A stretch of 64,000 nucleotides of DNA from DAIOEK01 sp964648485 (GCA_964648485.1 CAZYOF010000007.1:1-64000); one strand, 5' to 3'. Numbered from the stretch's first letter, positions 42,728 through 52,275 are shown. The notes: generated by a model from the sequence alone, not told the origin. Numbers and translations are program-made.

Positions 42728-45166
42728 CTATTCGATTTCAACAATCACGTTCACACTTTTCTTATTTGGCGCCGGGACAGGAATCAAATTCCCTTCCAGA
42801 TTTTCGCCATCGACAAAAATTCGGCAGGTGGTTCCTTTTCCTTTACGCTGGAACATAATTTCGTATCGTACACCGCGGAATGCGCGGACTATCTTATATT
42901 CCTTCCATGATGATGGAATACATGGTTCAATGAGCAAACCGTCATAATCGGGTCGAACCCCCAATATGTATTGGGTGACGGCGACGATATTCCAGGCGGC
43001 TGTTCCGGTAAGCCAGCTATTTTTGGCTTCTCCATGAGACGGGGCGTCTTTCCCTGCAATCATCTGGGCATATACATAAGGCTCACAACGATGAATTTCT
43101 GACAGGTTTTCCCGGAAGGATGGATTTATACGGAGGTAGTAATCCAACGCGCGGTCTGCATTGCCCAGCCTGGTTTCTGCAATCATGATCCACGGGTTGG
43201 TGTGGCAGAATACACTGGCATTCTCTTTATATCCTGGCGGGTAAGAGGTGATTTCTCCCAACTCCAGCCGGTAATGAGTGTAACCTGGCTGATGCAACAC
43301 CAGTCCATGTTTTGAGATCAGGCGGTCGGCAACGCTATCGAGCGCTTTCTTCGCCCGTCCATCTTTCAGACCCAAACCAGCCATGACACAAATTCCCTGC
43401 GGTTCAATGAATATCTGCCCTTCGTCACATTCCTTTGAGCCAACCGGTTTCCCATCATCGCGATAAGCTCTGCGGAACCACTCGCCATCCCACCCGGCTT
43501 CCCAGATGACCTTTTCGAACTTATCCGCTTCGTGTAAGTATTTCTCAGAAGCTTCGCCATGATGTTTGGCGATGGCATCCATTTCTCTGGCAGCCAGAAT
43601 AAATAAACCGGCAATCAGTACCGATTCTGCTGTTTTACCTTCTTTGTTCACCGTAGTCTGGAATGATTGACCGGGTTCGCTAGAAAAACAATTCAGGTTC
43701 AGGCAGTCATTCCAATCGGCTCTGCCGATCAAGGGTAGTCCGTGCGGACCGGTACGCTCGAGGGTGTATTGCAGACTGCGCTCCAAATGTTCTAAGAGGG
43801 GAGCGGCGTTCTCGGGGTTGCTGTCAAAAGGCACAATTTCATCCAGGATGCTCCAGTCAGCTGTTTCTTTCAAAAACGCCGCCACTGCCAGTACCAGCCA
43901 GAGGGGATCGTCATTAAAATTAGAGCCGATATCATTGTTGCCGCGCTTTGTTAGCGGCTGGTACTGATGATAAGCCCCACCATTCTCCATTTGTGTTGAT
44001 GCCAGATCCAAGATTCGCTGGCGGGCTTTCTCAGGAATCATATGAACAAAACCCAGTAGATCCTGGGCAGAATCGCGGAAACCCATCCCCCTGCCAATAC
44101 CGGTGTCGAATCCGCTGGCAGATCTGGAAAGATTGAATGTCGCCATACATTGATATGCATTCCAGATATTTACTATTCGATTCAGATGCTTCTCGGGCGT
44201 ACTCACCTGGCAGGTATTCAATAATTGATCCCAATACTTTTGCAGTTTAAAAAATGCCTCATCCACCACTGCAGGATTGGAATACTGTTCTATCTTTACT
44301 TTTGCACCATCTTTTCGGATGGTCTGACTGCCTTCAGGTGAAAATTTATGCTCTCTGGGGTTTTCCTGATATCCAAGAATGAAGATGATCTTTTGTTTGG
44401 CACCTGCAGCCAGACGAATCTTTACCTGGTGAACACCCACAGGCGCCCAACCTACTGCAAGGCTGTTACTGCATGAACCTTTCTCCAACGCAAGAGGATG
44501 ATCCCACCCGCGGTATGGACCCAGAAAGCTTTCCCGCTGTGTATCATATCCAATCACTGGAGCGGAGCAGGAGAAGAATGCATAATGATCGCGCCGCTCA
44601 CGGTACTCCGATTTATGGTAAACCACTCCAGTTTCCACTTCTACTTCTCCAACCGAGTAATTCCGCTGGAAATTCGTGGCGTCATCATGTGCATCCCACA
44701 GACAAAACTCAACCGAGGCAAATAAATCCAATTCAACAGCTTCTGATCTTTCGTTTGCTATTTCACATTCCCAGATTTCGAGGTTTTCACCGAGGGGAAC
44801 AAAATATCTCGTTTGAGAGATGATGTCAGCATATTTTCCGCTGATGATGGTGTATCCCATTCCATGCCGGCAGGAGTAATCATCCAGCTGCTTCTTGACA
44901 GGCTGCCATGAGGGAGACCAGTATTCCCCGCTTTTATGATCCCGCAGGTAGATATAACGTCCTCCGATATCCAGGGGGGCATTGTTATACCGGTAGCGGG
45001 TAAGACGGCGGAGCCGCGCATCTTTATAAAATGAATATCCGCCTGCTGTGTTGGAAATTAATCCAAAGTATTCTTCACATCCCAGGTAATTCATCCATGG
45101 CAGGGGGGTATCAGGACGCGTAATGATATATTCACGGCGTTCGTCGTCGAAATTCCCAAATTGCAT
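42728..45166 (-). CDS. cbp: Cellobiose phosphorylase-type GH94 enzyme
   Basis: 812 residues. Would convert cellobiose and phosphate into alpha-D-glucose 1-phosphate and glucose in the cytoplasm. FGNFDDERREYIITRPDTPLPWMNYLG at the start, GFDTGIGRGMGFRDSAQDLLGFVHMIPE and GRADWNDCLNLNCF are the patterns of classical cellobiose phosphorylases. GQIFIEPQGICVMAG and CHTNPWIMIAETRLG follow. Good ribosome site (GAGGAGTAAGT). It lies 33 bp after the oppF-like gene, in the same operon as the transporter. Specificity is inferred from pattern only. Confidence 0.88.
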   Translation of the reverse strand: MQFGNFDDERREYIITRPDTPLPWMNYLGCEEYFGLISNTAGGYSFYKDARLRRLTRYRYNNAPLDIGGRYIYLRDHKSGEYWSPSWQPVKKQLDDYSCRHGMGYTIISGKYADIISQTRYFVPLGENLEIWECEIANERSEAVELDLFASVEFCLWDAHDDATNFQRNYSVGEVEVETGVVYHKSEYRERRDHYAFFSCSAPVIGYDTQRESFLGPYRGWDHPLALEKGSCSNSLAVGWAPVGVHQVKIRLAAGAKQKIIFILGYQENPREHKFSPEGSQTIRKDGAKVKIEQYSNPAVVDEAFFKLQKYWDQLLNTCQVSTPEKHLNRIVNIWNAYQCMATFNLSRSASGFDTGIGRGMGFRDSAQDLLGFVHMIPEKARQRILDLASTQMENGGAYHQYQPLTKRGNNDIGSNFNDDPLWLVLAVAAFLKETADWSILDEIVPFDSNPENAAPLLEHLERSLQYTLERTGPHGLPLIGRADWNDCLNLNCFSSEPGQSFQTTVNKEGKTAESVLIAGLFILAAREMDAIAKHHGEASEKYLHEADKFEKVIWEAGWDGEWFRRAYRDDGKPVGSKECDEGQIFIEPQGICVMAGLGLKDGRAKKALDSVADRLISKHGLVLHQPGYTHYRLELGEITSYPPGYKENASVFCHTNPWIMIAETRLGNADRALDYYLRINPSFRENLSEIHRCEPYVYAQMIAGKDAPSHGEAKNSWLTGTAAWNIVAVTQYILGVRPDYDGLLIEPCIPSSWKEYKIVRAFRGVRYEIMFQRKGKGTTCRIFVDGENLEGNLIPVPAPNKKSVNVIVEIE

Positions 45167-45199
45167 ACTTACTCCTCAGAAACCAATATAAATAGCTTA

Positions 45200-46192
45200 C
45201 TATATATGATACTTGATTGGATCAGATATTACAGACCATTCCGTCTGTTTTTTACAGCAGGCGACAAAATGTCCTTCTTCCACCTGGCGCAATTCCGGGA
45301 AACAGGTTTTGCACTCCGCATCCCGCTCGTCCATGTTACAGCGCTCATAATAAACGCAACCCGGCCAATCTAACCCCTGCTGATTTGTCACTTCAAGAAT
45401 TCCTTCCACTTCCCGCCATTTTTTATCCAGGCGGGGAACCGAAGCCATCAACATTTTTGTATAGGGGTGGATCGGATTTGTAAAAATCTTGCCGGTATCG
45501 CCCATTTCTACCACTGCGCCTTTATACAGGATAATCGCCCGTTCGCTGATATAGTAACCCAAAGAGAGGTCGTGGGTGATGAATAAAACAGATAAACCAC
45601 GCGCTTTCAGATCCACCAGCAGATTCAAAACATCCATACGTGTAGAAGCGTCGAGCATGCTGATGATCTCATCTGCAATCAAGAAGTGAATATCCAATAA
45701 AAGTGCGCGTGCAATCAGAAAGCGTTGGAGCTGACCACCACTTAACTGATGCGGAAATTTATTTAATACATGATCTGGATTTAAACCGACCTGTTCGAGT
45801 GTCTGGTTCACCTGTTTTTTCCATTTAAAGGAATTCAGATCGGGATAGAACTCATCTTTGATAATACTGAACACCCTGTCTGCCTTGTAAATAGGATTAT
45901 ATGAACTGAAGGGATCTTGAAATACTCCCTGCACCCGACGGTAATACTGCTTGAGACCATCTCCTTTGATGGTCGAAATTTCTTTCCCGTTAAAAAAGAT
46001 GTTGCCGGAACTGATTCCTATCAGTTTGAGAATCATCTTTCCGATGGTACTTTTTCCGCTTCCGCTTTCTCCAATCAGGGAGACTACTTCTCCCGGCACC
46101 AGATTAAAGCTGACATTGCGAACCGCGCGGAGTTCTTCACCGCCGAATGTCCCTACTTTGTAGATCTTAGAGATATTCTCAAGTCTTAACAT
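45200..46192 (-). CDS. Opp/Dpp-type ABC transporter ATPase (OppF-like)
   Basis: 330 residues. Walker A GESGSGKST (41-49), signature LSGGQLQRFLIARALL, Walker B FLIADEIISML. The Opp/Dpp C-terminal extension GCVYYERCNMDERDAEC carries the cysteines of the iron-sulfur-type site of this subfamily. It pairs with the adjacent OppD-like ATPase (3 bp gap) to drive uptake through the two permeases upstream. Note Walker B has Ile in place of the usual Pro after DE (DEIIS), also seen partly in the partner. Confidence 0.92.
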   Translation of the reverse strand: MLRLENISKIYKVGTFGGEELRAVRNVSFNLVPGEVVSLIGESGSGKSTIGKMILKLIGISSGNIFFNGKEISTIKGDGLKQYYRRVQGVFQDPFSSYNPIYKADRVFSIIKDEFYPDLNSFKWKKQVNQTLEQVGLNPDHVLNKFPHQLSGGQLQRFLIARALLLDIHFLIADEIISMLDASTRMDVLNLLVDLKARGLSVLFITHDLSLGYYISERAIILYKGAVVEMGDTGKIFTNPIHPYTKMLMASVPRLDKKWREVEGILEVTNQQGLDWPGCVYYERCNMDERDAECKTCFPELRQVEEGHFVACCKKQTEWSVISDPIKYHI

Positions 46193-46195
46193 CTT

Positions 46196-47143
46196 TTAGA
46201 ACTCCTTCCAGCAGGCAACCCAGTGGTCTTTATCCACTTCGATAAATGGCGGCACTTCAAGGCATTTTTCAAAAGCCAACGGACAACGGTCCCGGAATCT
46301 GCACCCTTCGGGAGGATTGAGTAATAAAGGCGGATTTCCGGGGATGCCTTTAAGCCTCTTTTCGGTGTGCTTCACTCCCACTTCTGGTAGCGAAGAAATC
46401 AGTAACCTGGTATATGGATGCCGTGGATTTTTTGTGATCACGGGAGTGGATGCTTTTTCAGCCAGTTGCCCGGCATACATTATCAGAATGGTATCGGAAA
46501 TCTGGTAGAGAATGGATACATCGTGGGTAATGAAAATCAGGCTTTTTACGATTTCCTGATTGCGGAATTCAACCAGCATCTCTGAAACCGCCTTCTGGCT
46601 GGCTACATCCAACGCTGAGGTTATTTCATCTGCAATCAAAAGAGATGGATTTAATAATGTAGATAGCACCATTACTAATCGCTGTTTCATACCCCCTGAT
46701 AACTCAATCGGATACATATTTAATACTTCATGGGGTAGTTTTACCAGGTCTAAACGGCGAGTGATCTCGGGCAGGTGTTCTGAAAATTTTTCCTTTTTTG
46801 CTTTAAGTAAATCTTCTGCAATTTTCCCAATCTTGCGGATTGGGTTCAGTGCATTCATGGCATATTGCGGGATGATGGACACCTTGCGGAACCGGTAATG
46901 GTCCATCTGTGAATTAGAACTGATGGGAAGATTTTTTCCATCTAATAATACTTTTCCTGAAATTTGCTTCATGGGTGGCAGAAGAGAAATCAGGCAGTGA
47001 CCCAGGGTTGTTTTACCGCAACCCGATTCACCCGCCAGACCCATGATTTCGCCATCCGCGATGGTGAAGGTAGCATTTTCCATCGCCTGCACTTCACCTT
47101 TTGTTGTCTGGTAATAAACGGTCAGATTCTCAACCTGTAGCAT
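46196..47143 (-). CDS. Opp/Dpp-type ABC transporter ATPase (OppD-like)
   Basis: 315 residues. Walker A GESGCGKTT (38-46), signature LSGGMKQRLVMVLSTL, Walker B LLIADEITSALD. The C-terminal oligopeptide/dipeptide extension GCRFRDRCPLAFEKC is present. It follows the permease by 1 bp. With OppF it forms the ATPase pair of the importer. Confidence 0.92.
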   Translation of the reverse strand: MLQVENLTVYYQTTKGEVQAMENATFTIADGEIMGLAGESGCGKTTLGHCLISLLPPMKQISGKVLLDGKNLPISSNSQMDHYRFRKVSIIPQYAMNALNPIRKIGKIAEDLLKAKKEKFSEHLPEITRRLDLVKLPHEVLNMYPIELSGGMKQRLVMVLSTLLNPSLLIADEITSALDVASQKAVSEMLVEFRNQEIVKSLIFITHDVSILYQISDTILIMYAGQLAEKASTPVITKNPRHPYTRLLISSLPEVGVKHTEKRLKGIPGNPPLLLNPPEGCRFRDRCPLAFEKCLEVPPFIEVDKDHWVACWKEF

Positions 47144-47144
47144 A

Positions 47145-48005
47145 TTACATCTCCCTCAGCTTGGGATTGAACACTTCATCCAGGCCTAAATTCATGCTGT
47201 AAAGCGCACCAACGATGGCGGTGATCGCCAATCCCGGGGGTATAAACCACCACCACATGCCAAATTGAAGCGCACCCCACAAAACCGAGTACTGCATAAT
47301 TAGACCGAGCGAAATTGCATTGGTCGGACCCAGACCGATAAAATCCAGGGTCGCCGCCGCAAGAATGGCGCCACCAAATTGAAGAATGAACGTCATCACC
47401 AGGTAAGACATCATATTGGGAGCGATTTCCTGGAAGATGATTTTGAATGAACTCATCCCGCTGGTCCGGGCAAGATCAACAAACTCTCTAGTACGCAAAG
47501 AGAAAGTCTGGGCCCGAATCGCTCGTGCCACCCACGGCCAGGATGTGAGACCGATGAAAATGCATTCCGTCCACAGACTGCGTACCTCCAGGTAAGCTGC
47601 TATGATCAGCAGGACTGCCATGGTTGGAATCACCAGAACGATATTTGTCAAAATATTGATTACTTCATCCAGAAATCCGCCCTTATAACCTGCTGTAAAG
47701 CCCAATACCATCCCCAGAATGGTACCAATACTGCCTGCAAAGAGACCTACAAAAAATGTAGCCCGAAGTCCCAGCACAAACTGGGTGAACACATCCTGCC
47801 CAAAGAAGGTTGTACCCAACCAGAAATCGGCTGAGGGTTTTGCTGCCCCCATCGGATTGGCATAATCGAAAGGACCATATTTGGTCATTGAAGGACCGAT
47901 CAGCGCAAGAAAGATAAAAAACAGGATAATGACCAGTCCAATTTGAACCTTCTTGTTTCGGAAGGCAAAATAGAGGAGCTCGTTTTTCTTTTTTAGATTT
48001 TTCAT
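47145..48005 (-). CDS. ABC transporter permease (OppC/DppC-like)
   Basis: 286 residues. One N-terminal helix, a periplasmic segment (FDYANPMGAAKPSADFWLGTTFFGQDVFTQFVLG, typical of DppC) and five further helices. The EAA loop is in WVARAIRAQTFSLRTREFVDLARTSGMSS. It overlaps the upstream permease by 4 bp (ATGA type), indicating translational coupling. Confidence 0.9.
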   Translation of the reverse strand: MKNLKKKNELLYFAFRNKKVQIGLVIILFFIFLALIGPSMTKYGPFDYANPMGAAKPSADFWLGTTFFGQDVFTQFVLGLRATFFVGLFAGSIGTILGMVLGFTAGYKGGFLDEVINILTNIVLVIPTMAVLLIIAAYLEVRSLWTECIFIGLTSWPWVARAIRAQTFSLRTREFVDLARTSGMSSFKIIFQEIAPNMMSYLVMTFILQFGGAILAAATLDFIGLGPTNAISLGLIMQYSVLWGALQFGMWWWFIPPGLAITAIVGALYSMNLGLDEVFNPKLREM

Positions 48006-48994
48006 GCTCCCTCTCCTGCCATACCCCGACGTGTTCTTGGATCTACGAGTATGTAGATAATATCAATAGCAAAGTTTGCCAGTAAAACACCAATGATGAT
48101 GAACAGGAAACAGCCTTGAATCAGGAAGTAATCCTGGTTCTGAATTGCCGCCAGTAGAAGGTAGCCAATGCCCGGATAAGAAAACACCACTTCTGTAACC
48201 AGAGCCCCCGCCACAATCACACCCAACTGCAAAGCCAAACCGGTAAGTTGCGGCAGAATCGCGTTATTAAATGCATATCTGCGGATGAGCGTTTTCGGAG
48301 CGCCCAGCGCTTTCAAATAGCGCGAATAATCCGATTCCAGTTCGTATATGATCATGTTGCGCATCCCAATAGCCCAACCGCCAAACATGACCATGAAAAG
48401 CGAGAAAAACGGCAGGAACCAGTGGTGCAGTACGCTGCCAAAAAAATTCAGAGAAAATGATGGACGCATGGAGAAACTATAAGCCCCGGCAATGGGGAAG
48501 ATACCCAGAACAATACCAAAGAACCATGCAAGCAGAATTCCCAACCACATATAAGGGGTAGCTGAAAGAATGTATCCGATTGGAGACACGGTGTTATCCA
48601 ACCATTTTGACCGGGCAGCTGCTGCGCCAAAATTATTACCGGCAATCCAACTTAAAATGATGGCAGGTAAAAGCAGGAAAATATCCCATGGAACTGCATC
48701 CATGAGGACTTTCGTTACGGGTTTGGGGAAGAGGTAAACACTGACACCCAGATTACCCTGAAGCAGGTTCCCCCAGAAATTCAGATACTGCTGCCAGACG
48801 GGCAGATCAAATCCGAACAGGTGTGAATAATAATCGTACATCACGCTGTACGCGGTAGAGTTGACGGATGCTCTCGCCAGCATATTGGTGACCGGATCAC
48901 CGGGCATAAAGCGGGGTATCATCCAGTCAATCGTTACCGCGAGAAAAAACGTCAGAAGATAAATTAAGATCTTACGTCCGAAGTATTTCCGCAT
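48002..48994 (-). CDS. ABC transporter permease (OppB/DppB-like)
   Basis: 330 residues, six helices. The N-terminus IYLLTFFLAVTIDWMIPRFMPGDP is the DppB start. The EAA loop is in MRNMIIYELESDYSRYLKALGAPKTLIRRYAFNNAILP. It forms the translocation pore with the next gene. An 84-bp gap with a strong hairpin separates it from the binding-protein gene. Confidence 0.9.
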   Translation of the reverse strand: MRKYFGRKILIYLLTFFLAVTIDWMIPRFMPGDPVTNMLARASVNSTAYSVMYDYYSHLFGFDLPVWQQYLNFWGNLLQGNLGVSVYLFPKPVTKVLMDAVPWDIFLLLPAIILSWIAGNNFGAAAARSKWLDNTVSPIGYILSATPYMWLGILLAWFFGIVLGIFPIAGAYSFSMRPSFSLNFFGSVLHHWFLPFFSLFMVMFGGWAIGMRNMIIYELESDYSRYLKALGAPKTLIRRYAFNNAILPQLTGLALQLGVIVAGALVTEVVFSYPGIGYLLLAAIQNQDYFLIQGCFLFIIIGVLLANFAIDIIYILVDPRTRRGMAGEGA

Positions 48995-49023
48995 TACGTC
49001 CTCTCAAGCCGAAACCGATAGTG

Positions 49024-49061
49024 ACCGCCCCTCCTCCACATAACCAGCGAAGAGGGGCGGT
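49024..49061 (-). other. Intercistronic hairpin between binding-protein and permease genes
   Basis: ACCGCCCCTC (49024-49033) pairs with GAGGGGCGGT (49052-49061). No T-run follows on the minus strand. Such GC-rich hairpins after the binding-protein gene usually protect the upstream mRNA and lower downstream expression. Confidence 0.6.
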
Positions 49062-49079
49062 GTGAGAAATGTTAGTTAA

Positions 49080-50894
49080 TTATTGTCCTGCAGGTTTCAG
49101 GTTAATGAGGGTCTGCAATCCACCCAACTGCCAATACCCAGACCAGGTTGTGGGCAGGGTAGGATTGGCAGATGTTTCATCCGGCCAGTTTGTCCAGGTG
49201 CTGGTGCTGTACTGTGACCAGAGCCCGTTGTACCAGAGCGGGATCATGGGCATATCGGTCAGCATCTTGGTTTGGATAGCTGAGCAGGCTGCCTTCATGC
49301 CTTCTTCATCAGAAGTCTTGACTTTAGCGAGGGCGTCAACCATGTCAAAAATTTCCTGATTGTCGTAACGACCAAAGTTACCACTCTGCATCTGCTCGCG
49401 GACAGGATGGTTGAAGAGCAGGTTATAGAGAGTCCAGGGGGTGTTGCTCATGTTCGCCCAGTTGTTCAGGGTCATATCGAAGGTGCCACCCTGCATCTCG
49501 GTGTTCCAGGCGCCGTAATCGGGTGTTTCTGCAACGATATTGATACCGGCTGCCTGAGCACTCTTGGCAATAATATCAATGGCTGCCATCCAGTCGGTCC
49601 AACCGGAGGGGCATGTTACGCGCAGTTTGATGGCAGAACCATCGGGTGCTTCGACCATTCCGTCACCATTAACATCTTTGTAGCCAGCGGCGGCAAGCAA
49701 TTCTTTCGCCTTGGCGGTGTCATAGGTAAAGCCAAGTTCATCGACAACTTTCTTGTCAACAAAGCGGTCCAGAACGGGTAGTAAACCGGTGGGGTTGGCT
49801 GCTTTCACCAGACCCGCGTAAGCTACATTGATGATGGAGGGGGTATCGATCGCGAAGGCAAGAGCACGGCGGAAGGCTGCATCATCCAATGGTTTCTTGG
49901 TGGTATTCAGGAAGAGAACAGCGGTGTTGGCAGAGAGCATATATGGTGCTCCGGCAAAGTATGTCTTCACATAACCCTGATCGGCAAGTGTGGCGACACC
50001 GGGCAGGAAGTTATTGCTAAGATCAATTTCACCCTTAAGAACCATACCGAGTGCAACATTGTTGCTGGAGGTGCGGATATCGACGATGTATTTCGGTGCA
50101 GGCATGCCAAAGACAGAAGCACCCCACCATTTTTCGTTGCGAACCCAGATATTGCGGTCTTCGGCGTTGGCAAGGTACATATAAGCACCAGAACCAACGG
50201 GGTTTTCATTCACACCAACGGTGATATCTTCTTCAGATTTTGATTCCCACAGGTGCTTTGGAACAATGGGTATATTGTAGAGATGATTGTCAAATTCCTG
50301 ATAAAGCACATCACCTTTGAACTTGAACTGTACGTGAGTGGCATCGACAGCGTTTACTTCAGCGAGGTAATTCCACACCGGAGAGAACCACATAGCGGCA
50401 TATTTCTGACCCAGTTCGAAGGTGAATTTAACATCATCAGCTGTCAAAGGTGTGCCATCACTCCAGGTCACGCCATCGCGTAATACGACGTCAAAAGTCA
50501 TATCATCGGTCCAGGTTCCGCTTTCAGCCAGCCAGGGGGTTAATTTACCGGTCTGGGGATCGAAGTTGTAGAGGAATTCATAAACGAAACCGATCGTACC
50601 GGTGGTGTTGGCGAGGCTTCCGGGCTGGAATGGGTTCCAGGTGGAGGCTGGTCCCCAGGCTGCGCCGCTGACATAGATGGTCTCAGCGCGGGGGAACTCA
50701 GTAGGTATAGCCTCTTCAGCTGGTTCTGCAGGGGCAGCTGGTTCAGCCGGAGCTGCGGGTTCTGCAGGTGCGGCGGGAGCAGCCGGTTCAGCGGGAGCAG
50801 CCGGTTCAGCAGGAGCCGGTGCTACAGGAGCGCATGCAGCAAGCAGGATGCTGACAGCTAACAAAACAGACAAAAGCATACTCTTATGTTTCAT
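49080..50894 (-). CDS. ABC transporter substrate-binding lipoprotein (SBP_bac_5 type)
   Basis: 604 residues from ATG 50894 (AAGGAGA upstream; the GTG at 50939 is unlikely). Signal peptide with lipobox LAAC (Cys21). Residues 22-60 are a low-complexity A/P/E linker of repeated AEPA units that holds the domain away from the membrane. The SBP_bac_5 domain follows (LTPWLAESGTWTDDMTFDVVLRDGVTWSDGTPLTADDVKFTFE). Linked to GH94/GH130 phosphorylases and a LacI regulator, the ligand is more likely an oligosaccharide than a peptide, as for Opp-type sugar transporters of Thermotoga. Expected to be highly expressed. Confidence 0.9.
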   Translation of the reverse strand: MKHKSMLLSVLLAVSILLAACAPVAPAPAEPAAPAEPAAPAAPAEPAAPAEPAAPAEPAEEAIPTEFPRAETIYVSGAAWGPASTWNPFQPGSLANTTGTIGFVYEFLYNFDPQTGKLTPWLAESGTWTDDMTFDVVLRDGVTWSDGTPLTADDVKFTFELGQKYAAMWFSPVWNYLAEVNAVDATHVQFKFKGDVLYQEFDNHLYNIPIVPKHLWESKSEEDITVGVNENPVGSGAYMYLANAEDRNIWVRNEKWWGASVFGMPAPKYIVDIRTSSNNVALGMVLKGEIDLSNNFLPGVATLADQGYVKTYFAGAPYMLSANTAVLFLNTTKKPLDDAAFRRALAFAIDTPSIINVAYAGLVKAANPTGLLPVLDRFVDKKVVDELGFTYDTAKAKELLAAAGYKDVNGDGMVEAPDGSAIKLRVTCPSGWTDWMAAIDIIAKSAQAAGINIVAETPDYGAWNTEMQGGTFDMTLNNWANMSNTPWTLYNLLFNHPVREQMQSGNFGRYDNQEIFDMVDALAKVKTSDEEGMKAACSAIQTKMLTDMPMIPLWYNGLWSQYSTSTWTNWPDETSANPTLPTTWSGYWQLGGLQTLINLKPAGQ

Positions 50895-51002
50895 CTTACT
50901 TCTCCTTATAGTTTTTTGAATATCGAAGAAACCGGACACAACAGCATCAAAAAGTTCTTTCTAATACACACCTCCTCCCCTCACCGGGTGTTTAATATAT
51001 TT

Positions 51003-51016
51003 TGGGAGCGCTCCCA
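51003..51016. promoter_or_regulatory. LacI-type operator upstream of the transporter operon
   Basis: TGGGAGCGCTCCCA, a perfect 14-bp palindrome with a central CG, the layout of LacI/PurR/CcpA-family operators. It is 109 bp upstream of the binding-protein start. Confidence 0.8.
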
Positions 51017-51032
51017 GTCGATGCGAAAATAA

Positions 51033-51055
51033 AAGAAGGCTTAAGAATGCCTTCA
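51033..51055 (-). terminator. Terminator of the lacI-type gene
   Basis: GAAGGC (51035-51040) pairs with GCCTTC (51049-51054). On the minus strand TTTTATTTT follows. The stop codon of the repressor gene touches the stem. Confidence 0.7.
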
Positions 51056-52072
51056 TTTTTTGAGAGAAGCGCCACAGGTAGATCGAATTATTAATTCAGT
51101 TCCCATGATCAGTCGCCTGGCGGGTTTTTCCCCGTTCTGCACCAGATCTATCAACATCTCAACAGCCTTCATTCCAAATTGAATCACCGGTTGCCTGATC
51201 GTTGTTAACTGATAACTCTGAATGGAATCCATGGGTAAATCATCAAAACCAATAAATGCGATATCTTCCGGAACACGCAACCCGGCATCGCGTACCGCCC
51301 GGATCGCTCCAACCGCCATGACATCAGAAAAAGCAAATACCGCGCGGGGTTTCTGCGCGAGCAAGCGCTGCATGGCGTGATACCCACCCTGTTCGGTGTA
51401 ATCCCCTTCGCTGATCAATCCTTCTTCTATGGGCAAATTGGCTTCAACCAGCGCTTTGATATATCCATCGCGGCGGTCCTGGGTGACAATGTTATTGAAA
51501 GGACCCGATATTGCCCCAATTCGTTGATAACCCAGGCCGATCAAGTGATTAACTGCCATTACTGCAGCAGCCACGTTATCCACATCTATATAGCTGACAC
51601 CTTCTGCATGGAAAGGTCTGCCCGCGATTACCAATGGAATATTGGACGCCACAAGCCGGTCAAATAACGGATCTCCCAGCTGCCCTGATTGCAGGATGAT
51701 GCCATCCAACAAACCTCTTCTGGAAACGCGGGGAAAGGTTTTTTCTTCATCTTCTTTATTTCCAATTAAGAAAAACGCCAGGGTGTAATTGTTTTGGTTA
51801 CACGCCTGGGCGATTCCTTCAGTAAGGTAATTGAAGAAAGGATCCCGGAAGAAATAATTCACGGTTCGCGGGATCACAAGACCGATGGTCCACGAACGTT
51901 GTGAAACGAGCATGCGGGCAGCAGCGTTGGGATGATAACCGGTTGCCTGAATCACTTTTTGAACGCGCCTGCGCACGTTCTCTTTTACATTAGGCTGTCC
52001 ATTCACCACCCTTGAAACCGTGGATCTAGAGACCCCTGCCTGTTTTGCGATGTCTTCAAGCGTTAAACCCAT
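51053..52072 (-). CDS. LacI-family transcriptional repressor
   Basis: 339 residues from ATG 52072 (MGLTLEDIA; the upstream in-frame extension contains the operator and is not typical). HTH LTLEDIAKQAGVSRSTVSRVVNGQPNV (3-29), hinge helix NAAARMLVSQRS, then a periplasmic-binding-protein-like sensor domain (TIGLVIPRTVNYFFRDPFF ... AFIGFDDLPM). It sits between the transporter/GH94 operon and the divergent GH130 gene, all with GAGCGYTC palindromes, so it is the likely regulator of the sugar genes and of itself. Confidence 0.93.
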   Translation of the reverse strand: MGLTLEDIAKQAGVSRSTVSRVVNGQPNVKENVRRRVQKVIQATGYHPNAAARMLVSQRSWTIGLVIPRTVNYFFRDPFFNYLTEGIAQACNQNNYTLAFFLIGNKEDEEKTFPRVSRRGLLDGIILQSGQLGDPLFDRLVASNIPLVIAGRPFHAEGVSYIDVDNVAAAVMAVNHLIGLGYQRIGAISGPFNNIVTQDRRDGYIKALVEANLPIEEGLISEGDYTEQGGYHAMQRLLAQKPRAVFAFSDVMAVGAIRAVRDAGLRVPEDIAFIGFDDLPMDSIQSYQLTTIRQPVIQFGMKAVEMLIDLVQNGEKPARRLIMGTELIIRSTCGASLKK

Positions 52073-52110
52073 CCCGATCCTCGCAGAACACCTTTCGCAG
52101 ACAAATCTGC

Positions 52111-52130
52111 AATTGAGAGCGTTCTCAATT
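52111..52130. promoter_or_regulatory. LacI-type operator in front of the lacI gene
   Basis: AATTGAGAGCGTTCTCAATT, a 20-bp palindrome with only the central bases unmatched, centred about 48 bp upstream of the lacI start. Same GAGCGYTC core as the operators at 51003 and 52296. Together with the site at 52296-52305 and the -10 at 52276 it accounts for most of the 308-bp divergent region. Confidence 0.75.
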
Positions 52131-52275
52131 GCAACTATCATTATAAAGATAGTTGAAAAAGTTGTCAACTGGTTTTATCTGATTTCTCACATTATTTGGA
52201 AAATATATGGTAAATATTGCACAATTTAGAACATATAATGCAAATATTTGTATCTTTTTTGAAGTACGGTTGTGC

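Noticed and set aside
50720..50831. CRISPR or other DNA repeat array
   Set aside because: The repeats are in frame and encode the A/P/E linker of the lipoprotein; there are no spacers.
45200..50894. Peptide transporter annotation for the Opp-type operon
   Set aside because: Family similarity alone points to peptides, but the operon contains GH94 genes and shares LacI operators with GH130, so an oligosaccharide substrate is preferred.
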